Assembly: GCA_913773715.1 (NCBI GenBank)
Contig: CAJYHD010000360.1
Span: 1-5,343 of the forward strand
From: an uncultured Sphingobium sp.
GTDB lineage: Bacteria > Pseudomonadota > Alphaproteobacteria > Sphingomonadales > Sphingomonadaceae
Length of the DNA: 5,343 nt
Direction of reading: 5' to 3'
Positions 1 to 5,343 of the stretch are shown piece by piece. Below the pieces are notes generated by a model. The model did no database searches, was not told the origin of the DNA, and worked only from the letters and a program-made list of their open reading frames with translations. The position numbers were made by a program, and so were the translations under genes. Position 1 is the first letter of the stretch; each line of letters starts with the position of its first letter.

Positions 1-1
1 G

Positions 2-1240
2 CCGGAATATGACCGGCTGGTGCTGCGCCGGTCGAAAACGCTGGCGGGCCTGTCGACCGCCGAAGAAGCGGTGCTGTGGCGGCATGAGAAGTCCGGTCCG
101 CGATCGGGTTTCCTCTGGGCGCCCGAACTGCACCAGATCAACGGCCAGTGGATCATGTATTTCGCCGCGGGGCCGAGCGGCGGCGGAGACGACGTGTTCC
201 GTATCCGCACCTATGCCGTGGTGTGCGACGGCGACGATCCGATGAAGGGCAAGTGGAAGGTGCTGGGCGAATTCAAGGCGCCGTGGGACAGCTTCAACCT
301 CGATTCGACGAGCTTCGTCCATCGCGGCACCCGTTATTTCGCCTGGGCACAGAGGGAGCCGGGGATCGACACCAACTCGAACCTCTATCTTGCGCCGCTC
401 GAATCGCCGCTCAAGCTCGCGAAGAAGGCCGTGCGGCTGACCGTGCCGACGCTCGACTGGGAAGTGCGCGGCTACAAGGTCGCCGAAGCGCCCGCCGTCC
501 TCAACCGCAACGGGAGATTGTTCATGACCTATTCGGCAAGCGCGACCGACGCGCGCTATTGCCTAGGCATGCTGACAGCGCCCGAAGACGCCGACATCAT
601 GAACCCGGACGTTTGGGTGAAGAGCCAGGTGCCGGTGTTCAAGACGTGCCGCGAAACCAGCGTCTATGGACCGGGTCACAACAGCTTTACGGTGGACGAA
701 AAGGGGCGCGACATGCTCGTCTATCATGGCCGCGACTATGAGAAGATCGAGGGCGATCCGCTGTTCAATCCTGATCGCCATACGCGCGTTCAGCGCATCT
801 ATTATACGGCGGACGGGGTGCCCGACTTCGGCGTGCCGGTGGGCAACGGCCCGCTTCCCGAGCGGTTCGGGTCGGCAACGAACACGAAGCTGCTGCTCGC
901 GCACGACGGCAAGACGCTGGTGACGGGCAATCCGGTGCTGGCGCAGACGCAGTTCCGCCAACGTGCCGGGCGCGCGGGCGACAAGAGCGTGATGCTGTCG
1001 CCGATCCTGCTGCCTGATCATTATATTGTCGCGCGCAAGGACGGCACGGTCGGGCTGGAGCCGGACAGCAAGAGCGCCGAGTTCGACATGCGCAGCCAGT
1101 TCGTTCGCTTCGATGAGGCGGATGGATCGATCCGCTTCGTCGCGATTTCAGTGCCGGGCCGGGCGATCGGCGTAACGACGAACGGGCAGGTCAAGCTGGT
1201 TTCCAGCCGCGCGAAAGCCGCCCACTGGTTTGCGGACTGA
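2..1240 (+). CDS. GH43 family glycoside hydrolase, probable alpha-L-arabinofuranosidase, 5' end missing
   Basis: This frame is open from base 2 to the TGA at 1238-1240, giving 412 visible residues. The true start lies upstream; the GTG at base 20 is only an internal codon. The sequence reads as a GH43 five-bladed beta-propeller. WAPELH is at 116-133. LDSTSF carries the likely pKa-modulating Asp (302-304). AEAPAVL carries the likely general-acid Glu (485-487). GPGHNSF is at 668-688, and VYHGRDY starts at 719. The N-terminal blade with the catalytic-base Asp is outside the window. The opening stretch (EYDRLVLRRSKTLAGL) and the WAPELH context resemble, from memory, exo-acting arabinofuranosidases of the GH43_26 type, which remove arabinose from arabinan or arabino-oligosaccharides. 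The last ~83 residues (986-1237) look like a short AbfB/CBM42 beta-trefoil tail. Location, probably periplasmic or secreted, cannot be judged without the N-terminus. The GH43 family is quite sure; arabinofuranosidase rather than xylosidase activity is inference. Confidence 0.9.
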   Translation, partial: PEYDRLVLRRSKTLAGLSTAEEAVLWRHEKSGPRSGFLWAPELHQINGQWIMYFAAGPSGGGDDVFRIRTYAVVCDGDDPMKGKWKVLGEFKAPWDSFNLDSTSFVHRGTRYFAWAQREPGIDTNSNLYLAPLESPLKLAKKAVRLTVPTLDWEVRGYKVAEAPAVLNRNGRLFMTYSASATDARYCLGMLTAPEDADIMNPDVWVKSQVPVFKTCRETSVYGPGHNSFTVDEKGRDMLVYHGRDYEKIEGDPLFNPDRHTRVQRIYYTADGVPDFGVPVGNGPLPERFGSATNTKLLLAHDGKTLVTGNPVLAQTQFRQRAGRAGDKSVMLSPILLPDHYIVARKDGTVGLEPDSKSAEFDMRSQFVRFDEADGSIRFVAISVPGRAIGVTTNGQVKLVSSRAKAAHWFAD

Positions 1241-1270
1241 CATTTTTAAGTCTGACAATATATTTTCATG

Positions 1271-1305
1271 AAGGCTGGTTGCCGTTAGGGCCGCCAGCCT
1301 TTTTT
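1271..1305 (+). terminator. Rho-independent terminator of the GH43 gene
   Basis: An 8-bp stem pairs AAGGCTGG (1271-1278) with CCAGCCTT (1294-1301) around a 15-base loop. The descending arm runs directly into a T run (1300-1305). It starts 30 bases after the GH43 stop codon, so it probably ends that transcript and separates it from the small gene downstream. Confidence 0.85.
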
Positions 1306-1348
1306 CTTATCCCATGTTGCGCCTTCGCCGACATCGGCATGGCTTGCC

Positions 1349-1373
1349 GGAACAAGGTCGCTCGTAACGCGCT
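1349..1373 (+). promoter_or_regulatory. Candidate EcfG-type general stress response promoter
   Basis: GGAAC at 1349-1353 is followed after 16 bases by CGCT (1370-1373). The alphaproteobacterial general stress sigma factor EcfG recognises GGAAC, a 16-17 base spacer, and CGTT, so the -35 is exact and the -10 has one mismatch. A transcript starting around 1380 would have a leader of about 20 bases before the ATG at 1403, ending in a good ribosome binding site. The position between the GH43 terminator and the small gene fits. The motif is short and can occur by chance, so this is tentative. Confidence 0.3.
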
Positions 1374-1388
1374 TGCCACCTGATCTAC

Positions 1389-1396
1389 AAGGAGAG
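1389..1396 (+). promoter_or_regulatory. Ribosome binding site of the small acidic gene
   Basis: AAGGAGAG lies with its AAGGAG core 8 bases before the ATG at 1403. It decides between two close ATGs: the one at 1398 is followed immediately by an in-frame TGA, so 1403 is the usable start. Confidence 0.7.
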
Positions 1397-1402
1397 CATG
1401 CA

Positions 1403-1510
1403 ATGACCCCCAATCCGAAGAACGAGCAGGACAAGGACCAGGAGAGCGAACTGGAAAAAGCGCAGGAAGACGCGGCCGAAGAGCGTGAGGAGGAGGGCGG
1501 CTACCAGTAA
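1403..1510 (+). CDS. Small highly acidic protein of unknown function (35 aa)
   Basis: The frame starts with MTPNPKNEQDKDQE and ends with EEREEEGGYQ. It has 10 Glu and 3 Asp against 3 Lys and 1 Arg, a net charge of about -9. It has no Cys, no Trp, no signal peptide and no membrane segment. Residues 14-31 would form a charged helix, with Leu17 and a few Ala as the only apolar side chains. Support for a real gene comes from a strong ribosome binding site, its own terminator starting 34 bases after the stop, and a free-standing position between two terminators. I recall similar short Glu-rich proteins ending in EEGGYQ from sphingomonads, but could not check this. It may be a soluble, partly disordered stress-related peptide if the upstream EcfG-like promoter is real. 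No function can be read from the sequence. Its presence among sugar genes may be coincidental. Confidence 0.72.
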   Translation: MTPNPKNEQDKDQESELEKAQEDAAEEREEEGGYQ

Positions 1511-1544
1511 GCTGACTTCGTAGGATATTTCACATAGAAGATGA

Positions 1545-1571
1545 CCCCGCGCTGCTCGGCGCGGGGTTTTT
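1545..1571 (+). terminator. Rho-independent terminator of the small acidic gene
   Basis: A perfect 8-bp GC-only stem pairs CCCCGCGC (1545-1552) with GCGCGGGG (1559-1566) around a 6-base loop. It is followed by five T (1567-1571), and A1544-T1567 can extend the stem. It separates the small gene from the receptor gene, which therefore needs its own promoter. Confidence 0.93.
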
Positions 1572-1627
1572 CGTGCGGCAAAAAAGCCACATATCTCGCG
1601 TTCCGCAAACCTCTGCCAATTTCTCGC

Positions 1628-1654
1628 TTGCTTCCTATTTGTCGGAGCAATAAT
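1628..1654 (+). promoter_or_regulatory. Weak candidate housekeeping promoter of the receptor gene
   Basis: The receptor gene must have a promoter between the terminator ending at 1571 and its start at 1714. The best sigma70-like pair I see is TTGCTT (1628-1633) with AATAAT (1649-1654), but the 15-base spacer is short. Using TAATTA (1651-1656) gives 17 bases but a poor -10. The region is clearly more AT-rich than its surroundings. The exact promoter is uncertain. Confidence 0.22.
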
Positions 1655-1662
1655 TAGTCCGA
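1642..1662 (+). promoter_or_regulatory. Imperfect 21-bp palindrome, candidate operator of the receptor gene
   Basis: TCGGA (1642-1646) and TCCGA (1658-1662) are inverted arms around an AT-rich centre, AATAATT (1649-1655), which is itself symmetric about base 1652. Eight of the ten positions in each half pair with the other half. It overlaps the likely -10 region and lies about 50 bases before the receptor start. That is where a dimeric sugar-responsive regulator could bind. No regulator gene is visible in the window, and the binding protein cannot be named. Confidence 0.4.
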
Positions 1663-1698
1663 GTAATGGCTGCATGGCATAACACGCTACAGCTTTTC

Positions 1699-1706
1699 GG
1701 GGAGGA
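1699..1706 (+). promoter_or_regulatory. Ribosome binding site that fixes the receptor start at 1714
   Basis: GGGGAGGA lies with its GGAGG core 8 bases before the ATG at 1714. The frame is open further upstream to an ATG at 1666, but that start has no comparable site and would put 16 polar residues before the signal peptide. Confidence 0.85.
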
Positions 1707-1713
1707 TATTTCC

Positions 1714-4557
1714 ATGGCTTTGAAGCCCATCACACTCGCATCCGCATCCATGTTCGCGCTGATCCTGTCCACCGCCGCAGGTGCGCAGACTACTGCCGAT
1801 CAGCCTGCGCCTCAGGGTGATCAGCCTGCCGACATCGTCGTCACTGGCGTGCGCGCGTCGATCGTCGGCGCGCTCAACGTCCGCAAGGAATCGGTACAGA
1901 TCGTCGATTCGATCGTCGCTGAAGACGTTGGCAAGTTGCCGGACAATAATGTGATCGAAGCGCTCCAGCGCGTCACCGGCGTGCAGGTCACCAATCGTGC
2001 GGGTGGCGAAGCGGCGGGCCTGTCGATCCGTGGTCTGACGGACGCGCTTACCACGCTGAATGGCCGCAACATTTTCACTGCCGCAGGGCAGTCCTTCGCG
2101 TTGCAGGATATATCGGCGAACCTCGTCAAGAGCGTGGACGTCTATAAGACGCGCGCCGCAGATCAGATCGAAACCGGTCTCGCCGGACAGATTGACGTCA
2201 AGACGCGACGTCCGTTCGACTTCGACGGCTTCGCCATTTCCGGTCTTGCGCGCGGCATATACAATGAGCAGGCCGACACCTACAATCCCAACGTCGCGCT
2301 GCTGGTCAGCGACCGCTGGGATACCGACATCGGCGACATCGGCATCCTGGTGAACGGCAGCTACACGCGCACCAAATATCGCGACCAGACGGTGACGGCT
2401 GGCGCGCTGGTGCCTTTCGCGACGCTCACGCCCAGCGCAGGCACGGGCCTGACCGGCTTCCAGCGCATCTTCCCTGCGTCTCGCGATCCGATCACTGGCG
2501 AATATGCGCGGGTACCGGGGCTTGGCGCATGGCAACCGGGCCTCAATCGCGGTCTCGACACGGCACCGGGATCGTCGATGCTGGTGAACGGCGTTTCGAC
2601 GCCCTACTGGCTCTCGCGTGACGCGGTGTTCAGCTCGGACCTCTATGGCAAGCGCGAGCGTCCGTCCTTCAACGTCGCGGTGCAGTGGGCGCCGAACAGC
2701 AGTTCGGAATATACCGCCGAAGTCTTCTACGCCGGTTACCGGGGCGAAACGTTCAACAGCCTGCAATTCAGCTTCGTTGATTTCTGGGACAATCCCGTTG
2801 CGCCGACGTTGTATGAAGGCACGAACATCGTCAAATCGCGCGTCGCCAACAATGTCTACGGCTTCAACAGTGGCGATTTTACCAAGTCGAAGACCGACAG
2901 CTTCGTCTATGCGCTGAACGGCAAGTGGGATCTGGGCGATCGCGGCAAGATCGTGGGCGACATCGCCTATCAGACCAGCAAGGTGAAGACGTCCTTCATC
3001 GCCATGCGTACGGATCGTGGTGCAAGCCAGATCACGACCGACTTCAATGCTGGTGGCGGCATGCCGTCCTATCACTTCAACGACGACAGCCTGCTCACCG
3101 ATCCGAGCGTCTGGAACGTCGCGCAATTTTACGACAATGCCAACCGCGACAAGGGCAGTGCGATCACCGGCACGCTCGATGGCTATTATACCTGGGACGA
3201 AGGTTTCCTGCGTCAGGTAAAGGCGGGCATCCGCATCGACCAGCGCAAGGCGTCGACCGCCGTACGGACGCAGGACGCGGGCGCGCCCGGTGCTGTCAGC
3301 CTTGCTGCCTTCGCATCCCGCTTCGGTCAGGAATCGCTGTTCACCAACAAGGATTTCTATCAGGGCGGCGCGGACGTACCGACAAGCTGGGTGCTGCCCA
3401 ACGGCAACTGGCTCTACAATAATGCCGATGACGTTCGCGGTTTCTATGGCGTTCGCACGTCGGGCCAGCTCGCTTTGCAGCGCGTGTTCGACATCGATGA
3501 AAGCACCATCGCCATGTATGTGCAGGCCGATGGCGAGCTGTCGATCTTCGGCCGTCCGCTCCAGTTGCAGGCGGGTGTCCGCTATGTGACCGTCGATACC
3601 GACTATAACTTCTTCGACCGCTACAATGGCGGAGCCGAAACGCGCGTGTCGTCGGGTTCCGATCGCTGGCTACCGAGCTTCACCGCGCGCTATTCGGTGT
3701 TCGACAATCTGCGCCTGCGCTTCAACTATGGCGAAACGCTGCGCCGCCCGAATTTCACGGATATCAATCCCAACTATAATCTGACGGGCGATCTCACCAA
3801 CCTTGGCTACGGCAGCGGCACGGCGGGGACAGCCAATCTGCGTCCGACCCATTCCAAGAATTTCGACGCTGCGATCGAATGGTATTTCGAACGCAACAGC
3901 GCGATCACGCTGACGGCCTTCCGCCGCGAGATCGACGGACTGGTCGTGCCGCTGACGATTCAGGAGTTCATCCCCAACAACGGCATCGTGGCGGGCGCGA
4001 CGAACAATTTCGCCATCACCCGTCCGGTCAACGCGTCGGACGGCGTGTTGAAGGGGCTGGAACTGGGCCTGACCTATTTCCCGACCTATCTGCCCAGCTT
4101 CCTGAACGGTCTCGGCTTCGTCGGCAGCGTGACGGTGCTGGATTCCAAGCAGAACATCCCGGAATCCAATTCGGCGGGTCAGATCACGGGCCAGTCGCAA
4201 TCGTCCTTCTTCGGCGTTTCGGACCTCAGCTACAACGCGACGCTCGCCTATGACAACGGCCCGATCGGCGCGCGCCTGTCCTATATCTGGCGTAAGGAAT
4301 TCCTCGCCAACAACGAAGCGCGTCTGTTCGCCAACCCGATCGGCGTGTGGCGCAATCCGGAAAAGAGCCTCGACCTTCAGCTGACCTGGAACGTCAACGA
4401 TCGTCTCGGCGTAACCTTCGACGCAGTGAACCTGACCAAGGCGAAGCAGCAGACCTATTACAAGTTCGAGGATGTCGGCGGTCCCGACCAGTTCAACCTG
4501 GGCACGACACAGCTGTCGCGTACCTTCGCGCTGGGTGTCCGCTTCAAGTTCGACTGA
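1714..4557 (+). CDS. TonB-dependent outer-membrane receptor, probable glycan or oligosaccharide importer
   Basis: The gene is complete, 947 residues. Residues 1-24 are a signal peptide with probable cleavage after AGA, before QTTADQ. The TonB box DIVVTG is at residues 40-45. The plug covers about 46-170, with EDVGKLPDNNVIEALQRVTGVQV, SIRGL (104-108), TLNGR (114-118) and the end GLAGQIDVKTRRPFDF. This arrangement is typical of the Caulobacter/Xanthomonas group of receptors (TIGR01782-like), which often import sugars in sphingomonads and caulobacters. The rest is a long 22-stranded-type barrel with alternating aromatic strands and plausible plug-facing or surface loops. It ends in GVRFKFD, so one Asp follows the usual terminal Phe. 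There is no N-terminal STN signalling domain, so direct control of an ECF sigma factor through FecR is unlikely. Energy would come from TonB-ExbBD. Flanking hydrolase genes suggest that it imports oligosaccharides, perhaps containing arabinose; the substrate is inference. Iron-siderophore uptake is the alternative, but the context argues against it. Confidence 0.95.
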   Translation: MALKPITLASASMFALILSTAAGAQTTADQPAPQGDQPADIVVTGVRASIVGALNVRKESVQIVDSIVAEDVGKLPDNNVIEALQRVTGVQVTNRAGGEAAGLSIRGLTDALTTLNGRNIFTAAGQSFALQDISANLVKSVDVYKTRAADQIETGLAGQIDVKTRRPFDFDGFAISGLARGIYNEQADTYNPNVALLVSDRWDTDIGDIGILVNGSYTRTKYRDQTVTAGALVPFATLTPSAGTGLTGFQRIFPASRDPITGEYARVPGLGAWQPGLNRGLDTAPGSSMLVNGVSTPYWLSRDAVFSSDLYGKRERPSFNVAVQWAPNSSSEYTAEVFYAGYRGETFNSLQFSFVDFWDNPVAPTLYEGTNIVKSRVANNVYGFNSGDFTKSKTDSFVYALNGKWDLGDRGKIVGDIAYQTSKVKTSFIAMRTDRGASQITTDFNAGGGMPSYHFNDDSLLTDPSVWNVAQFYDNANRDKGSAITGTLDGYYTWDEGFLRQVKAGIRIDQRKASTAVRTQDAGAPGAVSLAAFASRFGQESLFTNKDFYQGGADVPTSWVLPNGNWLYNNADDVRGFYGVRTSGQLALQRVFDIDESTIAMYVQADGELSIFGRPLQLQAGVRYVTVDTDYNFFDRYNGGAETRVSSGSDRWLPSFTARYSVFDNLRLRFNYGETLRRPNFTDINPNYNLTGDLTNLGYGSGTAGTANLRPTHSKNFDAAIEWYFERNSAITLTAFRREIDGLVVPLTIQEFIPNNGIVAGATNNFAITRPVNASDGVLKGLELGLTYFPTYLPSFLNGLGFVGSVTVLDSKQNIPESNSAGQITGQSQSSFFGVSDLSYNATLAYDNGPIGARLSYIWRKEFLANNEARLFANPIGVWRNPEKSLDLQLTWNVNDRLGVTFDAVNLTKAKQQTYYKFEDVGGPDQFNLGTTQLSRTFALGVRFKFD

Positions 4558-4567
4558 TTTCACGCAG

Positions 4568-4597
4568 GGGCGCGGTGTCTCCTCACCGCGTCCTTTT
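4568..4597 (+). terminator. First hairpin after the receptor gene, Rho-independent terminator
   Basis: GGGCGCGGTG (4568-4577) pairs with CACCGCGTCC (4584-4593), 10 bp with one G-U pair, around a 6-base loop. TTTT follows at 4594-4597. It begins 11 bases after the receptor stop codon. The T run is short, so read-through into the next gene is likely. Confidence 0.75.
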
Positions 4598-4598
4598 C

Positions 4599-4649
4599 AT
4601 GGCGGCTGCTCCGGGATATCTCTCCAAGTCCCGGAACAGCCGCCATTTT
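4599..4649 (+). terminator. Second, long hairpin between receptor and downstream hydrolase
   Basis: ATGGCGGCTG (4599-4608) pairs with CAGCCGCCAT (4637-4646). After one C/A mismatch, TCCGGGA (4610-4616) pairs with TCCCGGA (4629-4635), for 17 bp in total around a 12-base loop. TTTT follows at 4646-4649. It may be a backup terminator, an attenuator, or a stem protecting the 3' end of the receptor mRNA. It ends 28 bases before the next start codon. Confidence 0.7.
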
Positions 4650-4677
4650 CATTCCACGAGACGACAGGGGAACGCCG

Positions 4678-5343
4678 ATGCGCGCGATGAGGATTTTGCT
4701 GCTTGCAGGGGCGGCGATCATGAGCGTCGGCGCTGCGGCGCCGACACGCGCACCCATGCTCGACAAGCATCGCATCGCGCAGGACCGCTTTGGCAATGAC
4801 GCGCCCTGGTATGAAGGCCGCATCCCCTTCTTCGAATCCGCCGATCCGAAACTCGACGCGGTCTATTATTATCGCTGGCAAATCTACCGTACGCATCAGC
4901 GCGATCTGGGCGCGGAAGGCTATATCACCACCGAATTTCTCGACGACGTCAGCTGGCAGCGGCACCCATATGCCAGCCTCAACGATGCGACCGGCTTCCA
5001 TCTGGCGGAGGGGCGGTGGCTCAATGACCGGCGCTTCGCCGACGATTATATCCGCTTCATGTATGGCGGCGGCAACGACCGCCACTTCACCGATCACATG
5101 GCCGATTCGGTGTGGGGCCGCTATCTGGTCGATGGCGACCGCGATGGGGTGATCCGCAACCTGCCCGTCATGAACCACATCTACCGCCTGTGGGACGAGA
5201 AGTTCGATTTCGACAAGGGGCTGTATTTCGTCGAACCGCTGCTCGACGCGACCGAATACACTGTCTCCTCGCTCGACGCGTCGGGCGGCAAGGACGGGTT
5301 TCGGGGCGGCGACGCCTTCCGCCCCTCGGTCAACAGCTATATG
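4678..5343 (+). CDS. Secreted MGH1-like (alpha/alpha)6 glycoside hydrolase, 3' end missing
   Basis: The frame is open from the ATG at 4678 to the end of the window (222 residues, no stop). AGGGGA at 4666-4671 is a fair ribosome binding site; a second ATG at 4687 is a possible alternative start. Residues 1-21 form a signal peptide (MRAMR, a hydrophobic core, GAAA), so the protein is probably periplasmic or secreted. The mature part has WYEGRIPFFE (44-53), YYYRWQIYRTH (63-73), YITTEFLDDVSW (82-93), GFHLAEGRWL (106-115), ARYLV-like GRYLVDGD (147-154), LLDATEY (188-194) and FRPSVNSYM (214-222). This order matches, from memory, bacterial proteins with the mannosylglycerate-hydrolase-like (alpha/alpha)6 barrel, related to clan GH-G enzymes such as GH63 and GH37. 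Asp190 is my guess for the general acid; the general base would lie beyond the window. Substrate is unknown. It follows the receptor gene with a 120-base gap holding two hairpins, and the 28 bases after them leave little room for a separate promoter. Confidence 0.85.
   Translation, partial: MRAMRILLLAGAAIMSVGAAAPTRAPMLDKHRIAQDRFGNDAPWYEGRIPFFESADPKLDAVYYYRWQIYRTHQRDLGAEGYITTEFLDDVSWQRHPYASLNDATGFHLAEGRWLNDRRFADDYIRFMYGGGNDRHFTDHMADSVWGRYLVDGDRDGVIRNLPVMNHIYRLWDEKFDFDKGLYFVEPLLDATEYTVSSLDASGGKDGFRGGDAFRPSVNSYM

Noticed and set aside
148..741. 197-codon plus-strand frame inside the GH43 gene
   Set aside because: It is out of frame with strong GH43 motifs and gives an Arg-rich product typical of a frame shadow.
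1239..1255. CTGACA repeated twice just after the GH43 stop codon
   Set aside because: It is a six-base repeat in an AT-rich stretch, too short to support any site.
1575..1590. GGC-AAAAAA-GCC mini-hairpin after the second terminator
   Set aside because: The stem has only about 3-4 bp and no following T run, so it has no convincing role.
1385..1675. 96-codon minus-strand frame across the intergenic region
   Set aside because: It covers the small acidic gene in antisense and runs through a strong plus-strand terminator. The apparent hydrophobic stretch is just the complement of Glu/Lys codons.
1666..1713. Upstream ATG extending the receptor by 16 residues
   Set aside because: The ribosome binding site at 1699-1706 and the signal peptide both point to the ATG at 1714.
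1687..3126. Long open frame of 479 codons on the minus strand opposite the receptor gene
   Set aside because: It lies fully antisense to a clear receptor sequence with a signal peptide and TonB box. Long antisense frames are common in GC-rich DNA, and the translation shows no recognisable domain.
3670..4563. 297-codon minus-strand frame opposite the end of the receptor gene
   Set aside because: It is a mirror of the receptor's codon bias. The product is an Arg/Glu/Val-rich low-information sequence with no motif.

Overview
The window looks like chromosomal DNA of a GC-rich alphaproteobacterium, most likely a sphingomonad (Sphingomonas, Sphingobium or Novosphingobium type). The reasons are the codon use, a Caulobacter/Xanthomonas-type TonB-dependent receptor with a DIVVTG TonB box, and a short very acidic protein ending in GGYQ of a kind I associate with sphingomonads. 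The lineage is inferred from these features and not proven.

Layout, all on the + strand. (1) Bases 2-1240 hold the 3' part of a glycoside hydrolase family 43 (GH43) enzyme, probably an alpha-L-arabinofuranosidase, with a short AbfB/CBM42-like C-terminal tail. A Rho-independent terminator follows at 1271-1305. (2) Bases 1403-1510 hold a 35-residue acidic small protein with a good ribosome binding site. It has its own strong terminator (1545-1571) and possibly an EcfG-type stress promoter (1349-1373). (3) Bases 1714-4557 hold a complete 947-residue TonB-dependent outer-membrane receptor. Its 5' region contains an imperfect 21-bp palindrome that could be an operator. (4) Two consecutive hairpins, both followed by T runs, lie at 4568-4597 and 4599-4649. 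(5) From 4678 to the window end runs the 5' part of a secreted protein resembling MGH1-like (alpha/alpha)6-barrel glycoside hydrolases. It has no stop codon in the window.

Together the GH43 enzyme, the receptor and the second hydrolase look like part of a glycan-utilisation locus. Extracellular or periplasmic enzymes would trim an arabinose-containing plant polysaccharide or oligosaccharide, and the receptor would import fragments across the outer membrane using TonB energy. The arabinan-type substrate rests only on the GH43 assignment. The small acidic gene is a separate transcription unit inside the locus and may have nothing to do with sugar uptake. The receptor and the downstream hydrolase are probably co-transcribed, with the double hairpin lowering expression of the hydrolase.
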